64,000 nucleotides of DNA. It comes from Pseudophaeobacter sp. EL27 (GTDB lineage Bacteria > Pseudomonadota > Alphaproteobacteria > Rhodobacterales > Rhodobacteraceae). The stretch covers positions 124,001 to 188,000 of the forward strand of contig NZ_OMPQ01000008.1 of assembly GCF_900313025.1 (NCBI RefSeq). Reading direction: 5' to 3'. Below, one piece after another: positions 44,010 to 53,024 of this stretch. The notes under the pieces were generated by a model. The model saw only the letters and a program-made list of their open reading frames with translations, did not search any database and had not been told where the DNA came from. How positions within the stretch are numbered: the first letter of the stretch is position 1; each line of letters opens with the position of its first letter. A program made the position numbers and the translations under genes.

Positions 44010-44030
44010 TGGCAGGCACAGTGACTGCCA
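44010..44030 (-). other. Hairpin between dprA and topA
   Basis: TGGCAG (44010-44015) and CTGCCA (44025-44030) form a 6-bp stem with a 9-nt loop, 13 bp after the dprA stop. There is no T-run. The rest of the 240-bp dprA-topA gap shows nothing I can name. Confidence 0.35.
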
Positions 44031-44042
44031 CTGCCCCAGATT

Positions 44043-45380
44043 TCAGCCGTCCTTCTTGTCGCTGCGTCGGGTGAGCAGGCCGCCCGGGATGCGGCTGATC
44101 TTGCCTTCCAGCTCCAGTTCAGTCAGGGCCGGAGAGAAGGCTTGGGGCGACAGGTTCAGGTCTCGCATCAACTGATCAGAGGCCGTTGGGCTGGGACCGA
44201 GACCGGCCAGGATCAATTGGTGCAGGGCCGCGGTTTCTTTCAGGCTGCGTTTTTCGGGGGGCGGCGTCGGGACCCCGGCCAACGCCTGGTTGAGCGCCGA
44301 GAGCTGCGCCAGTTTTTCTGGGATTTTGTTATCCCGACCAGAAACTTTGGGGGTATTGGCCTTAGGCTGACGGGTGGGGGAGGTGGCGTTCAGTTGATGG
44401 GCGGCAATTTGACTCTTTGCTGGTGGTGCACTGGGCGTGGTTTTGGCGGCAATGGGGGCGGCACTCTGGGTTGCAACAGGGGCGGAAGGCGGAGGCAGAG
44501 CCGCGATGACGTCTTCGGCATTGCGCACCAGCACCGCGCCGTCGCGGATCAGCGCATTGCAGCCAAAGGCGCGGGCATCAAAGGGATGACCGGGGACCGC
44601 CAGCACCTCGCGCCCCAGATCCAGAGCGTCGCGGGCGGTGATCAGACTGCCGGACCGGCCTGCGGCCTCAACCACGATGACAGCCTGCGCAAGCCCGGCA
44701 ATGATCCGATTGCGTTTGGGGAAGTCGCGCGCCTGCGGTGTGCACCGCATGGGTTGTTCCGACAGGATCAGCCCCTTGGTGGCGATGTTCTGCGCCAGGG
44801 TCGTGTTCTGCGAGGGGTAAATTACATCGCAGCCCCCCGCCATGACCGCGATGGTTCCGGTTTTTAGGCTGGCGAGATGGGCCGCAGTATCTATGCCGCG
44901 CGCCAGGCCTGACACCACGGTGTATCCGGCTGCACCAAGATCGCTGGCCAGGCTGCGCGCCATACGGGTCCCCAATGAGGAGGCATTGCGGGCCCCGACC
45001 AGGGCAATCATCGGCCGTGTCAGATGCTGAATATTGCCAATCGCCCAGAGCAGCGGCGGCGCTGAACTCAGTTGTGACAGGGCAGGGGGATATAAGGGGT
45101 CATCAAAGCACAAAAGCCGCGCTTTGGCGGCTTTTGCGGCAGTTATTTCTGCGGTGACCGCACTTGCAGGGCATGTTTCATACCCTGACATTCCGGCGGC
45201 ACGTGCCATTTTTGGCAACGCTTCCAGCGCGTTCTGCGCTGAACCGTGCTCTGCGAGGAGGCGGTGAAACGTCACTGGGCCTACACGTCGAGAGCGCAAA
45301 AGACGAAGCCTGGAAAACCAGCTATCTTCCGTGGTGGGTGGGAGTGGGGGGTGAGTGGAAGAATGTGCTTCCTTGGTCAT
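44043..45380 (-). CDS. dprA: DNA-processing protein DprA
   Basis: Loads RecA onto incoming single-stranded DNA during natural transformation. The 445-residue protein has an N-terminal helical region (RRVGPVTFHRLL), the Rossmann-like DprA domain (about 100-295; ALVGARNASSLGTRMAR, VVSGLARGIDTAAH, YPSQN, LSEQP), a low-complexity Ala/Pro linker (about 295-355), and a C-terminal winged-helix domain (about 380-440; LIPSPTAS-like LGPSPTASDQLMRDL). It appears intact. Whether the strain is competent depends on com genes not in this window. Confidence 0.95.
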   Translation of the reverse strand: MTKEAHSSTHPPLPPTTEDSWFSRLRLLRSRRVGPVTFHRLLAEHGSAQNALEALPKMARAAGMSGYETCPASAVTAEITAAKAAKARLLCFDDPLYPPALSQLSSAPPLLWAIGNIQHLTRPMIALVGARNASSLGTRMARSLASDLGAAGYTVVSGLARGIDTAAHLASLKTGTIAVMAGGCDVIYPSQNTTLAQNIATKGLILSEQPMRCTPQARDFPKRNRIIAGLAQAVIVVEAAGRSGSLITARDALDLGREVLAVPGHPFDARAFGCNALIRDGAVLVRNAEDVIAALPPPSAPVATQSAAPIAAKTTPSAPPAKSQIAAHQLNATSPTRQPKANTPKVSGRDNKIPEKLAQLSALNQALAGVPTPPPEKRSLKETAALHQLILAGLGPSPTASDQLMRDLNLSPQAFSPALTELELEGKISRIPGGLLTRRSDKKDG

Positions 45381-45720
45381 CCGTAGCTCCGCCTATTTGC
45401 AGTTAAAGGAATACCCCTGAAACGGTTAACAGGTGGTGAATGTTTGAAAATTATCCAAAGTTTTTCGACAATCGGGTCATAGTTTGTAGAGACCTGTAAA
45501 AATCCCTGACAGGGCATTGAAAACTAAGAGTAAAGTTTCAGTCCGCAATGGATAGTTTGCCCGTTCTTGCTAGGAAAAGCCCGCAAAAAACGCAAAAAAA
45601 CGCGACCAGATTGGCCGCGTTTTTGGTAAAGACACACCTTAACGCCGCAATTTGCGATAAATAGGCTTCGCTTTTCAAGGCCGGGAGTGGGCTCTGGTTA
45701 AGAGGGGTGGGAGGGCAAAA
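45381..45720. other. Intergenic region between tldD and dprA
   Basis: 340 bp with no gene. It is AT-rich between about 45410 and 45540 (a probable dprA promoter region on the minus strand, no clear hexamers) and contains a terminator at 45594-45625. The rest is unremarkable. Confidence 0.5.
45594..45625. terminator. Terminator downstream of tldD
   Basis: CGCGACC (45601-45607), a 5-nt loop and GGCCGCG (45613-45619), with one G-U pair, are flanked by an A-run before and TTTTT after. It works for tldD on the minus strand and possibly in both directions. Confidence 0.75.
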
Positions 45721-47142
45721 TCACGTGGCCGAGCCGCCCACCGTCAAGCCATCCATCAGCACACTGGGTTGCCCTACACCAACCGGAACCCATTGACCGG
45801 CCTTGCCGCAGTTGCCCATGCCGGGGTCCAGTTCCATATCATTGCCAAGGGCGCGGATCTGTTTCAACGCGGTGGCACCGTCGCCAATCAGCGTCGCACC
45901 CTTGACCGGGGCGCCAACCTTGCCGTTCTCCACCCGGTAGGCCTCGGTGCAGGAGAAGACAAATTTACCGTTGGTGATATCGACCTGACCGCCACCAAAG
46001 CCCACGGCCCAGATGCCGTCTTTGACACCGGCAACCAGATCGGCGGGATCTGTCTCGCCACCGAGCATATAGGTATTGGTCATCCGGGGCATGGGAGCAT
46101 GGGCGTAGCTTTGGCGCCGCCCGTTGCCGGTGGGCTCTACCCCCATCAGGCGGGCGTTCTGGCGGTCCTGCATAAAGCCGACCAGAATCCCGTCTTCGAT
46201 CAGAGTGTTCTTTTGCGAAGGTGTGCCCTCGTCGTCGATGGTGATCGAGCCGCGCCGATCGGCAATGGTGCCGTCATCCAGCACGGTGACGCCGGGAGCG
46301 GCGATGCGCTGGCCCATCAAGCCTGCAAAGGCCGAACTTCCTTTGCGGTTGAAATCACCCTCCAACCCGTGGCCGATGGCTTCATGCAGTAAAATGCCGG
46401 GCCAGCCAGGGCCAAGAACCACCTCCATGGGACCGGCCGGGGCAGGGACGGCCTCGAGGTTGACCAATGCCACCCGCAGTGCCTCGCGCGCCTTTTCGGC
46501 CCAGGCGGCGGGATCAATCAGCCCGTCCAGCCCGACACGGCCGCCGCCCCCGGCAGAGCCGCTTTCGCGACGCCCGTCCTGTTCGACAATCACCGAGACG
46601 TTGAGACGGGTCATCGGGCGGGTGTCGCGGACCCGAGTTCCATCGGCGCGCAGGATTTCGATCTCTTGCAAAGAGGCGGCAATCGAGGCCGAGACCTGCA
46701 CCACTCTTTGATCTAGATCACGCGCAAAGGCATCAATCTCGCGAAGCGTCTCAACTTTGACCGGGAAGGGCAGATCGCCAATCGGGTCTGCATCTGTATA
46801 GAGCCGTTTATTGGTCGCCTGGGGGGCATCCGCATAGGTGCCGCCGCCATCGCCGACCGCCAGTCGGGCGGTTTGCGCGGCGCGTTTCAGGGCCGGGATA
46901 GAGACATCAGTGGAGTGGGCATAGCCCGCTACTTCACCATTAACCGCCCTGAGGCCAAAGCCTTCGGAGGCATCATAGCTGGCGCTGCGCAACCGGCCAT
47001 CATCAAACATCAGGGCTTCGGACTTGTGGCGTTCGGCAAAAATCTCGCCATCTTCGGCCCCCGCAAGGGTTTCGCGCAGGATCGGCAGAGCCTCATCCTC
47101 CGGAAGGAGGGTTTCAAAGGGTCGAAAGGCTGGGTTTTCCAT
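45721..47142 (-). CDS. tldD: Metalloprotease TldD
   Basis: Zinc protease that, with TldE/PmbA, degrades or processes small peptides and unfolded proteins. The 473-residue protein has the metal-binding HEAIGH motif (253-258), with HGLEGD following, and a C-terminal GNCGKAGQWVPVGVGQP segment with the third ligand region. The partner tldE is not in the window. The start is 19 bp from an FNR-type box that it shares with the divergent coxB gene. Confidence 0.95.
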   Translation of the reverse strand: MENPAFRPFETLLPEDEALPILRETLAGAEDGEIFAERHKSEALMFDDGRLRSASYDASEGFGLRAVNGEVAGYAHSTDVSIPALKRAAQTARLAVGDGGGTYADAPQATNKRLYTDADPIGDLPFPVKVETLREIDAFARDLDQRVVQVSASIAASLQEIEILRADGTRVRDTRPMTRLNVSVIVEQDGRRESGSAGGGGRVGLDGLIDPAAWAEKAREALRVALVNLEAVPAPAGPMEVVLGPGWPGILLHEAIGHGLEGDFNRKGSSAFAGLMGQRIAAPGVTVLDDGTIADRRGSITIDDEGTPSQKNTLIEDGILVGFMQDRQNARLMGVEPTGNGRRQSYAHAPMPRMTNTYMLGGETDPADLVAGVKDGIWAVGFGGGQVDITNGKFVFSCTEAYRVENGKVGAPVKGATLIGDGATALKQIRALGNDMELDPGMGNCGKAGQWVPVGVGQPSVLMDGLTVGGSAT

Positions 47143-47161
47143 GTCACGGACCTCAGGTTTT

Positions 47162-47175
47162 TTGATCTAAATCAA
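47162..47175. promoter_or_regulatory. Perfect FNR/FixK-type site between tldD and coxB
   Basis: TTGAT-CTAA-ATCAA exactly matches the FNR/FnrL/FixK consensus TTGAT-N4-ATCAA. It lies 163 bp upstream of the coxB start and 19 bp upstream of the tldD start. In Rhodobacterales, FnrL adjusts respiratory genes to oxygen, so control of the aa3 oxidase operon (or of tldD) is a natural reading; binding is not shown here. Confidence 0.7.
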
Positions 47176-47338
47176 GAAAGCGACGCTTTGACGCTCGCCT
47201 GCCTCTTTATCTGTACGTCTGAATATGATTTTAAGCAGCGTCAAAGACAACGGGTTCGAGCGCGTTTTGTGGAATCAACTCTCCATAAGCCGCAATCGAC
47301 TGCAAGAATAAATCGATCACTAACGATCAGGACATGAT

Positions 47339-48178
47339 ATGAAGAATGCTTTGAAGCTTTCGGGCCTTTTTGCTGGCCTTTCCAGTCTTCCAGCCGCCGC
47401 GCAAGAAGGATTGGAAACCATTGGTAAGCCGGTAGACGGCGGCCTGAACTTCCAGCCGGCGGCGACTGAACTGGCCGAAGGTATCCACTCGCTTGACTGG
47501 ATGATTCTGGTCATCATCACCGCGGTTTGTATTTTTGTTGGTGGGTTGATGCTCTATGCTATCGTCCGCTTCAACCGTCGCGCCAATCCAACACCCGCCG
47601 CCTTTACCCACCACACCCCCATCGAGATCGCCTGGACGCTGATCCCGATCCTGGTGCTGGTTTTCATCGGGTCTTTCTCGCTGCCAGAGCTGTTCCGCCA
47701 GCAGGAAATCCCCGAAGGTGACATCACCATCAAGGTGACGGGCTACCAGTGGTACTGGGGCTATGAGTATGTCGACCACGAGTTTGGCTTTGAAAGCTTC
47801 ATGCTGCCACGCGAAGAGCTGGCAGAAAACGGTTACGCCGAAGATGAATATCTGCTGGCCACCGATACCGCCGTTGTGGTGCCTGTTGGCAAGACCGTGG
47901 TGATGCAGGTGACCGCCGCTGACGTGATCCACTCCTGGGCCATGCCTTCCTTCGGCGTCAAGCAGGATGGCGTTCCCGGTCGTCTGGCCGAGCTGTGGTT
48001 CAAGGCTGACAAAGAAGGCATCTACTTTGGCCAGTGTTCCGAACTCTGCGGCAAGGATCACTCCTATATGCCGATCACCGTCAAAGTGGTCAGCCAGGAA
48101 GCCTATGACGCATGGCTGAAAGGCGCGATCGACGAATACGCTGGTCTGCCTCAGTCTTATCAGGTCGCCTCTAACTGA
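47339..48178 (+). CDS. coxB: Cytochrome c oxidase subunit II
   Basis: CuA-bearing subunit of the aa3-type terminal oxidase. The 279-residue protein has a signal peptide (about 1-20), two transmembrane helices (about 55-78 and 98-118), and a periplasmic cupredoxin domain with the aromatic patch YQWYWGYEY, the His ligand in DVIHSWAMP, and the CuA loop [15 protein letters not shown] (231-245; C233, E235, C237, H241, M244). Subunit I is not in this window; a ctaB-ctaG-coxC series follows. Confidence 0.97.
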   Translation: MKNALKLSGLFAGLSSLPAAAQEGLETIGKPVDGGLNFQPAATELAEGIHSLDWMILVIITAVCIFVGGLMLYAIVRFNRRANPTPAAFTHHTPIEIAWTLIPILVLVFIGSFSLPELFRQQEIPEGDITIKVTGYQWYWGYEYVDHEFGFESFMLPREELAENGYAEDEYLLATDTAVVVPVGKTVVMQVTAADVIHSWAMPSFGVKQDGVPGRLAELWFKADKEGIYFGQCSELCGKDHSYMPITVKVVSQEAYDAWLKGAIDEYAGLPQSYQVASN

Positions 48179-48244
48179 GGTTTCCTTTGAATTCCTGACC
48201 CCGGCGCTTGAGGGAGCGTTGAGGGTGAGGTTCTAAAACAAAGC

Positions 48245-48269
48245 AATGCGCAGATCCCTGCGCATTTCT
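48245..48269 (+). other. Intercistronic hairpin between coxB and ctaB
   Basis: AATGCGCAG (48245-48253), loop ATCC and CTGCGCATT (48258-48266) form a perfect 9-bp stem followed by TCT. It could be a leaky terminator or a processing/stability element that makes subunit II mRNA more abundant than that of the assembly factors. Confidence 0.5.
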
Positions 48270-48289
48270 GGTCGACAAAAGGGTCAACG

Positions 48290-49231
48290 ATGAGCGACGC
48301 AAGCATCAACGCCAGCACACCCCGTGAAGACGAGGCCAGCTTTGGCGATTATTTCGCCCTGCTAAAGCCGCGGGTGATGTCTTTGGTGGTTTTTACCGCC
48401 TTTGTCGGGCTGATGGCAGCCCCGGTGGGTGTACATCCGGTGATTGGTTTTTGTGCCGTGCTGTTCATCGCCATTGGCGGTGGTGCTTCTGGCGCGCTGA
48501 ACATGTGGTGGGATGCTGATATCGACCAGGTGATGAAACGCACCAAATCGCGCCCCATTCCTGCCGGTAAGGTCGAGTCGGGCGAAGCACTGAGCCTCGG
48601 CCTGGCGCTGTCGGGGATGTCGGTGATCATGCTGGCGCTGGCGACCAATGTTTTTGCCGGTGCCTTCCTGGCCTTCACCATCTTCTTTTATGTGGTGGTC
48701 TACACCATGTGGCTGAAGCGGGCGACGCCGCAGAACATCGTTATTGGTGGCGCGGCCGGAGCCTTCCCGCCGGTTATCGGCTGGATCGCCGCCACTGGCA
48801 CCATGTCGGTGGAACCCTGGCTGATGTTTGCCCTGACCTTCATGTGGACGCCGCCACATTTTTGGGCCCTGTGCCTGTTCATGCGCTCGGATTACGATGA
48901 TGCAGGTGTGCCGATGTTGACCGTGACCCATGGTCGCCCGGCCACACGGGTTCATATCCTGGTCTATACAATCCTGCTGGCCATCCTGGCTGTTGGCACC
49001 TCTTTCTCGGGAATCGGTGGACCGATCTACCTGGCCGTGGCCGTGGTGATGAACGCCCTGTTCCTGCTGGGGGCCTGGAAGATTTCGCGTCGCAACGAAG
49101 TGATGTCCGAAGAGGATGACTTCAAGGTCGAGCGCAGCTTTTTCAAACTCTCGCTGCTTTACCTGTTTTTGCACTTTGGTGCGATTTTGGTTGAAGCCAG
49201 CCTGAAACCCTACGGGCTGGGAGGCTGGTAA
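48290..49231 (+). CDS. ctaB: Protoheme IX farnesyltransferase (heme O synthase)
   Basis: UbiA-family prenyltransferase that farnesylates haem b to haem O, the precursor of haem A for the aa3 oxidase. The 313-residue protein has about eight to nine transmembrane helices and the Mg-prenyl-diphosphate motifs NMWWDADIDQVMKRTKSRP and MRSDYDDAGVPML. The next gene starts 1 bp after its stop. Confidence 0.96.
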   Translation: MSDASINASTPREDEASFGDYFALLKPRVMSLVVFTAFVGLMAAPVGVHPVIGFCAVLFIAIGGGASGALNMWWDADIDQVMKRTKSRPIPAGKVESGEALSLGLALSGMSVIMLALATNVFAGAFLAFTIFFYVVVYTMWLKRATPQNIVIGGAAGAFPPVIGWIAATGTMSVEPWLMFALTFMWTPPHFWALCLFMRSDYDDAGVPMLTVTHGRPATRVHILVYTILLAILAVGTSFSGIGGPIYLAVAVVMNALFLLGAWKISRRNEVMSEEDDFKVERSFFKLSLLYLFLHFGAILVEASLKPYGLGGW

Positions 49232-49232
49232 G

Positions 49233-49397
49233 ATGGCTCTGAAAAAAGAACATGATCTGCACAAACGTCGCTTTGGCCGCAATATGGGTGTAGGCCTATT
49301 GCTGGGCAGCTTTGTGGTGCTGGTCCTGGCCCTGACCATGGTCAAGGTGACCTCGAACGGCTTTCAGTTCCCGCAAACCCAAGGCGAGCAGGACTGA
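49233..49397 (+). CDS. Small single-helix membrane protein of the cta operon
   Basis: A 54-residue protein starting 1 bp after the ctaB stop; its own stop overlaps the ctaG start (TGATG). A charged N-terminus (MALKKEHDLHKRRFGRN) is followed by one transmembrane helix (about 18-38; MGVGLLLGSFVVLVLALTMVKV) and a short polar tail. Similar small proteins occupy this position in Paracoccus/Rhodobacter-type cta operons and are sometimes named CoxF-like oxidase assembly proteins; the function is not established. Tight coupling on both sides makes it a real gene. Confidence 0.85.
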   Translation: MALKKEHDLHKRRFGRNMGVGLLLGSFVVLVLALTMVKVTSNGFQFPQTQGEQD

Positions 49398-49996
49398 TGG
49401 CAATGCAGGGCCCACAAAAAACGGTTGTCCAGCTGGTGGCGGTTGTCATCACCATGGGCGCGCTGTCCTGGGCCTCGGTTCCGTTTTATGACTGGTTTTG
49501 CCGGGTCACCGGCTTTGGCGGCGTCACCGGCGTTGCCACTGCGGGCTCTGATACTGTTCTGGATCAGACCATAACGGTGCGCTTTGATGGCTCCAAAGAA
49601 CGTGATTTTGCATGGGAGTTCAAACCCGTGCAGCGCGAGATGGAGATCAAGATCGGCGATACCGGTCTGGCCTTTTATGAAGCCTACAATCCAACGGATC
49701 GGCCCATTGCGGGTCAGGCTTCCTATAATGTGACGCCCTATGCGGCGGGCGCATTTTTTGAAAAAATCGACTGCTTCTGCTTTACCGAGCAGGTGCTGCA
49801 ACCGGGGGAGCGGGTGGAAATGCCCGTGACCTTCTTTGTCGACCCGGAAATCGTAACCGACCGGGACGGAAAATTCGTGCATACGATAACGCTTTCGTAC
49901 ACGTTTTATGAAATCGATCTGCCCGAGGGCTATGCCGCTCTCGATACCGGGGAAAACACCGGGGCAGATCTAACCACGAACCAGGCCGACGGGTGA
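49397..49996 (+). CDS. ctaG: Cytochrome c oxidase assembly protein CtaG (Cox11)
   Basis: Copper chaperone that delivers CuB to oxidase subunit I. The 199-residue protein has one N-terminal transmembrane helix (about 8-30) and a periplasmic Ig-like domain with the copper-binding CFCF motif (DCFCFTEQVLQPGE) and the conserved MPVTFFVDPE stretch. The ATG at 49397 overlaps the preceding stop; ATG 49403 is a near alternative. coxC follows after 11 bp. Confidence 0.95.
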   Translation: MAMQGPQKTVVQLVAVVITMGALSWASVPFYDWFCRVTGFGGVTGVATAGSDTVLDQTITVRFDGSKERDFAWEFKPVQREMEIKIGDTGLAFYEAYNPTDRPIAGQASYNVTPYAAGAFFEKIDCFCFTEQVLQPGERVEMPVTFFVDPEIVTDRDGKFVHTITLSYTFYEIDLPEGYAALDTGENTGADLTTNQADG

Positions 49997-50007
49997 GGGA
50001 CACTTAA

Positions 50008-50820
50008 ATGGCGCACGCTAAAAATCACGATTTTCACATTCTTCCTCCATCGATTCTGCCACTTATGGCAGCGCTTGGTGGTTTCATCATGCTCTTCGGT
50101 GCGGTTCTTTGGATGCAAGGGATTACTGCATTCATGTTCTGGGGTGGCTTGGCCATGGTGCTGTACATCAGCTACGCTTGGTGGGCCGAGATGGTTGTTG
50201 AGGCCCGTCAGGGCGATCACGCCCCCGTCGTTCGCATCGGGCTGCGCTACGGCTTCATCCTCTTTGTGATGTCCGAAGTGATGTTCTTCTTTGCCTGGTT
50301 CTGGTCGTTCTTCAAACACGCCATCTACCCGATGGAGAGCTACATCGGCACCGAATATGTGGCCCCTGCGATCCACGCGGTTGACCCGTTTCACCTGCCG
50401 CTGATCAACACACTGGTACTGCTGCTGTCCGGCTGTGCCGTGACCTGGGCGCACCACGCGCTGGTACATGACAACGACCGCAAGTCGTTGATCCAGGGCC
50501 TGTCCATCGGTATCGTTTTGGGCATCTTCTTCACCGCGCTGCAGGGCTATGAGTACTATGAGCTGCTGGCCCATGATGGTTGGAAATTTGGCGAGGACGA
50601 GTTCTACTCGAACTTCTTCATGGCCACCGGCTTCCACGGTTTCCACGTTCTTCTGGGCACCATCTTCCTCATCGTTTGCCTGGTCCGCGCGATGAAGGGT
50701 GATTTCACCCCCGAGCAGCACGTCGGTTTTGAGGCCGCGGCCTGGTACTGGCACTTCGTTGACGTTGTCTGGCTGTTCCTGTTCTTCGCAGTCTACCTCT
50801 GGGGCACCTCGGGCATGTAA
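50008..50820 (+). CDS. coxC: Cytochrome c oxidase subunit III
   Basis: Seven-helix subunit III of the aa3 oxidase. The 270-residue protein begins with HDFHILPPS and contains the conserved [27 protein letters not shown] and [13 protein letters not shown] segments, ending in [16 protein letters not shown]. It is complete, and a strong terminator follows about 80 bp after the stop. Confidence 0.97.
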   Translation: MAHAKNHDFHILPPSILPLMAALGGFIMLFGAVLWMQGITAFMFWGGLAMVLYISYAWWAEMVVEARQGDHAPVVRIGLRYGFILFVMSEVMFFFAWFWSFFKHAIYPMESYIGTEYVAPAIHAVDPFHLPLINTLVLLLSGCAVTWAHHALVHDNDRKSLIQGLSIGIVLGIFFTALQGYEYYELLAHDGWKFGEDEFYSNFFMATGFHGFHVLLGTIFLIVCLVRAMKGDFTPEQHVGFEAAAWYWHFVDVVWLFLFFAVYLWGTSGM

Positions 50821-50898
50821 GATGCCATATGTGTCCGGTGGAATGTACCGGGTACATGTTTGAGGTTTCAAAACCGGAAAACAGACCGTATCAAGCAC

Positions 50899-50929
50899 AG
50901 CGCATGGGGCAACTCATGCGCTGTTTTTT
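50899..50929 (+). terminator. Intrinsic terminator of coxC
   Basis: AGCGCATG (50899-50906), an 8-nt loop and CATGCGCT (50915-50922) are followed by GTTTTTT. It lies before the SURF1 start, which argues against a longer SURF1 N-terminus. Confidence 0.85.
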
Positions 50930-50946
50930 GTGGCAACGGAACTGAC

Positions 50947-51621
50947 ATGCAGCGACTGATCTTCCTTTCTGTCATTGGCGGGCTGGGTCTGGCGACCCTG
51001 CTGGGGCTTGGTACCTGGCAGGTTCAGCGTCTGGCCTGGAAGCAGGCCGTGCTGGATACCATCGAGACCCGTGTTGCCGCCTCCCCTGTTGCTGTTCCGC
51101 AAAACCCAACCGAGCAGGACGACCGCTACCGTGCCGTTTCTGCTGCGGGAGAGCTCGGCGGTAAGGATCTGCATGTGTTCTGGGTCACTAAGAATGCCGC
51201 CACCGGCTACCGCGTGATTACGGCCCTGGAACTCAGCGATGGGCGGCGCCTGCTGCTGGACCGGGGATTCATCCTGGCAGCCGAAAAGAACTCCGCCCGC
51301 AGGTCCGGGGCTGTATCGGTGACAGGCAATCTGCTCTGGCCGGACGAGGGCGATTGGACAACGCCTGCGCCTGAAGTTGATGCTAATATTCTATATGCCC
51401 GCGATGTCGCTTACATGGCCTCTCGCCTGGACACAGAGCCAGTTTTGATTGTTGCGCGCAGCATCTCACCTGAGACATCCGTGACACCACAGCCCGTGTC
51501 GACTGCGGGCATCCCAAACAACCACTTGCAATATGCGATCACCTGGTTTTCGCTGGCCTTTATCTGGGCCGCGATGACCGCCTCTTTCCTGTGGCGTTCC
51601 CGCGCCAAATCCGAAGGCTGA
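50947..51621 (+). CDS. SURF1 family cytochrome oxidase biogenesis protein
   Basis: Helps insert haem a into oxidase subunit I. The 224-residue protein has an N-terminal transmembrane helix (about 3-21) with the family motif GLGTWQVQRLAWK, a periplasmic domain (VNRG equivalent LLDRGFI, then VSVTGNLLWPDEG), and a C-terminal helix (NNHLQYAITWFSLAFIWAAMTASF). ATG 50947 is chosen because the coxC terminator occupies the sequence just upstream. thrC starts 5 bp after the stop. Confidence 0.93.
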   Translation: MQRLIFLSVIGGLGLATLLGLGTWQVQRLAWKQAVLDTIETRVAASPVAVPQNPTEQDDRYRAVSAAGELGGKDLHVFWVTKNAATGYRVITALELSDGRRLLLDRGFILAAEKNSARRSGAVSVTGNLLWPDEGDWTTPAPEVDANILYARDVAYMASRLDTEPVLIVARSISPETSVTPQPVSTAGIPNNHLQYAITWFSLAFIWAAMTASFLWRSRAKSEG

Positions 51622-51625
51622 AGCG

Positions 51626-53011
51626 ATGAAATATATCTCTACCCGTGGCCAGGCGCCCGAGCTGACATTTGAAGAGGCGATGCTGACCGGTCTCGCCCGC
51701 GATGGTGGGCTTTATGTTCCTGCCGAGATTCCAACACTTAGCCGCGATGAGATCGCCGCCCTGTCGGGGCTCTCTTATGAGGAGACCGCCTTTCGGGTGA
51801 TGAAGCCCTTTATTGGCGATTGCTTCACGGATGAAGAGTTTCGCGGCATCATTTCCCGTGCCTATGCGGGTTTTAACCATGCCGCCCGCGCGCCGCTGAA
51901 GCAGCTGGCGCCAAATCATTTCCTGCTGGAGCTGTTCCACGGCCCAACCCTGGCCTTCAAAGACTTTGCCATGCAGCTGATTGGTCAGCTGTTTCAGGTG
52001 GCGCTGGAGCGTCGAAATGATCGCGTAACAATCGCCGGGGCCACCTCGGGCGATACTGGCTCTGCCGCGATGGAGGCCTTTCGTGGGCTCAGCAATGTCG
52101 ATGTCTTTATTCTTTATCCCCACGGCCGTGTGTCCGAGGTTCAGCGTCGCCAGATGACCACCCCTGCGGACAAGAATGTGCATGCCTTGGCTCTGGACGG
52201 CGATTTTGACGATTGCCAGGCACGTGTCAAAGACATGTTCAACCACTTTGACTTCCGCGACGGCGTTAAACTGGCTGGGGTGAACTCGATCAACATCGCC
52301 CGGGTTCTGGCTCAGGTGGTCTATTACTTCTCCTCCGCTGTCAGCCTCGGCGCGCCGGAACATGAGGTGAGCTTTACCGTTCCCACCGGTAACTTTGGCG
52401 ACATTTTTGCGGGCTACATTGCCAAGCAGATGGGCCTGCCGATCAAGGATCTGGTGGTGGCCACCAACCAAAACGACATCCTGCACCGCTGCCTGGAGGG
52501 CAAAGGCTATCATAAGGGCGATACCGTGCCGTCGATCTCTCCCTCGATGGATATTCAGGTCTCGTCGAACTTTGAGCGGGCGCTGTATTTTGCCTATGAT
52601 AAGGACGCAAGCGCCGTGGCGCAGCTGATGGAAGAGCTGAAGTCCGGCGGATTTGAGGTCAGCCAGGGCGCCATGCAGGCGCTGTCGGAGACCTACAAAT
52701 CCGGTCGCGCCTCGGAAGAAGAAACCCTGGCGACTATCAAATCCGAGGTTGCTGCCTCGGGGGAACTGCTGTGCCCCCATGGCGCGGTGGCGGTAAAGGT
52801 CGCGGCAGAGCAGCGCGAGGCAGATGTGCCGATGATTACGCTGGCAACAGCCCATCCCGCCAAGTTCCCGGCAGCGGTTGAAAAGGCCTCCGGCCAATAT
52901 CCGGACTTGCCGACCCGTATGGCCGATCTGTATGAGCGAGATGAACGGGTTAGCCAGATCGCCAATGATCTGACTGCAATCGAAGACCATATCAGAAAGA
53001 ACATCGCATAA
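51626..53011 (+). CDS. thrC: Threonine synthase
   Basis: PLP enzyme converting O-phosphohomoserine to threonine. The 461-residue protein is of the longer threonine synthase class. The PLP Lys is K112 in HGPTLAFKDFAMQ; phosphate-binding GATSGDTGSAA and VPTGNFGDIFAGY segments are present. It lies between SURF1 and an M16 peptidase, a common Rhodobacterales order, and is probably co-transcribed with both. Confidence 0.96.
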   Translation: MKYISTRGQAPELTFEEAMLTGLARDGGLYVPAEIPTLSRDEIAALSGLSYEETAFRVMKPFIGDCFTDEEFRGIISRAYAGFNHAARAPLKQLAPNHFLLELFHGPTLAFKDFAMQLIGQLFQVALERRNDRVTIAGATSGDTGSAAMEAFRGLSNVDVFILYPHGRVSEVQRRQMTTPADKNVHALALDGDFDDCQARVKDMFNHFDFRDGVKLAGVNSINIARVLAQVVYYFSSAVSLGAPEHEVSFTVPTGNFGDIFAGYIAKQMGLPIKDLVVATNQNDILHRCLEGKGYHKGDTVPSISPSMDIQVSSNFERALYFAYDKDASAVAQLMEELKSGGFEVSQGAMQALSETYKSGRASEEETLATIKSEVAASGELLCPHGAVAVKVAAEQREADVPMITLATAHPAKFPAAVEKASGQYPDLPTRMADLYERDERVSQIANDLTAIEDHIRKNIA

Positions 53012-53024
53012 TGAGATCTATTCA

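Noticed and set aside
50860-50946. N-terminal extension of the SURF1 protein
   Set aside because: The extra codons would translate through the coxC terminator, and the family N-terminus begins at the ATG at 50947.
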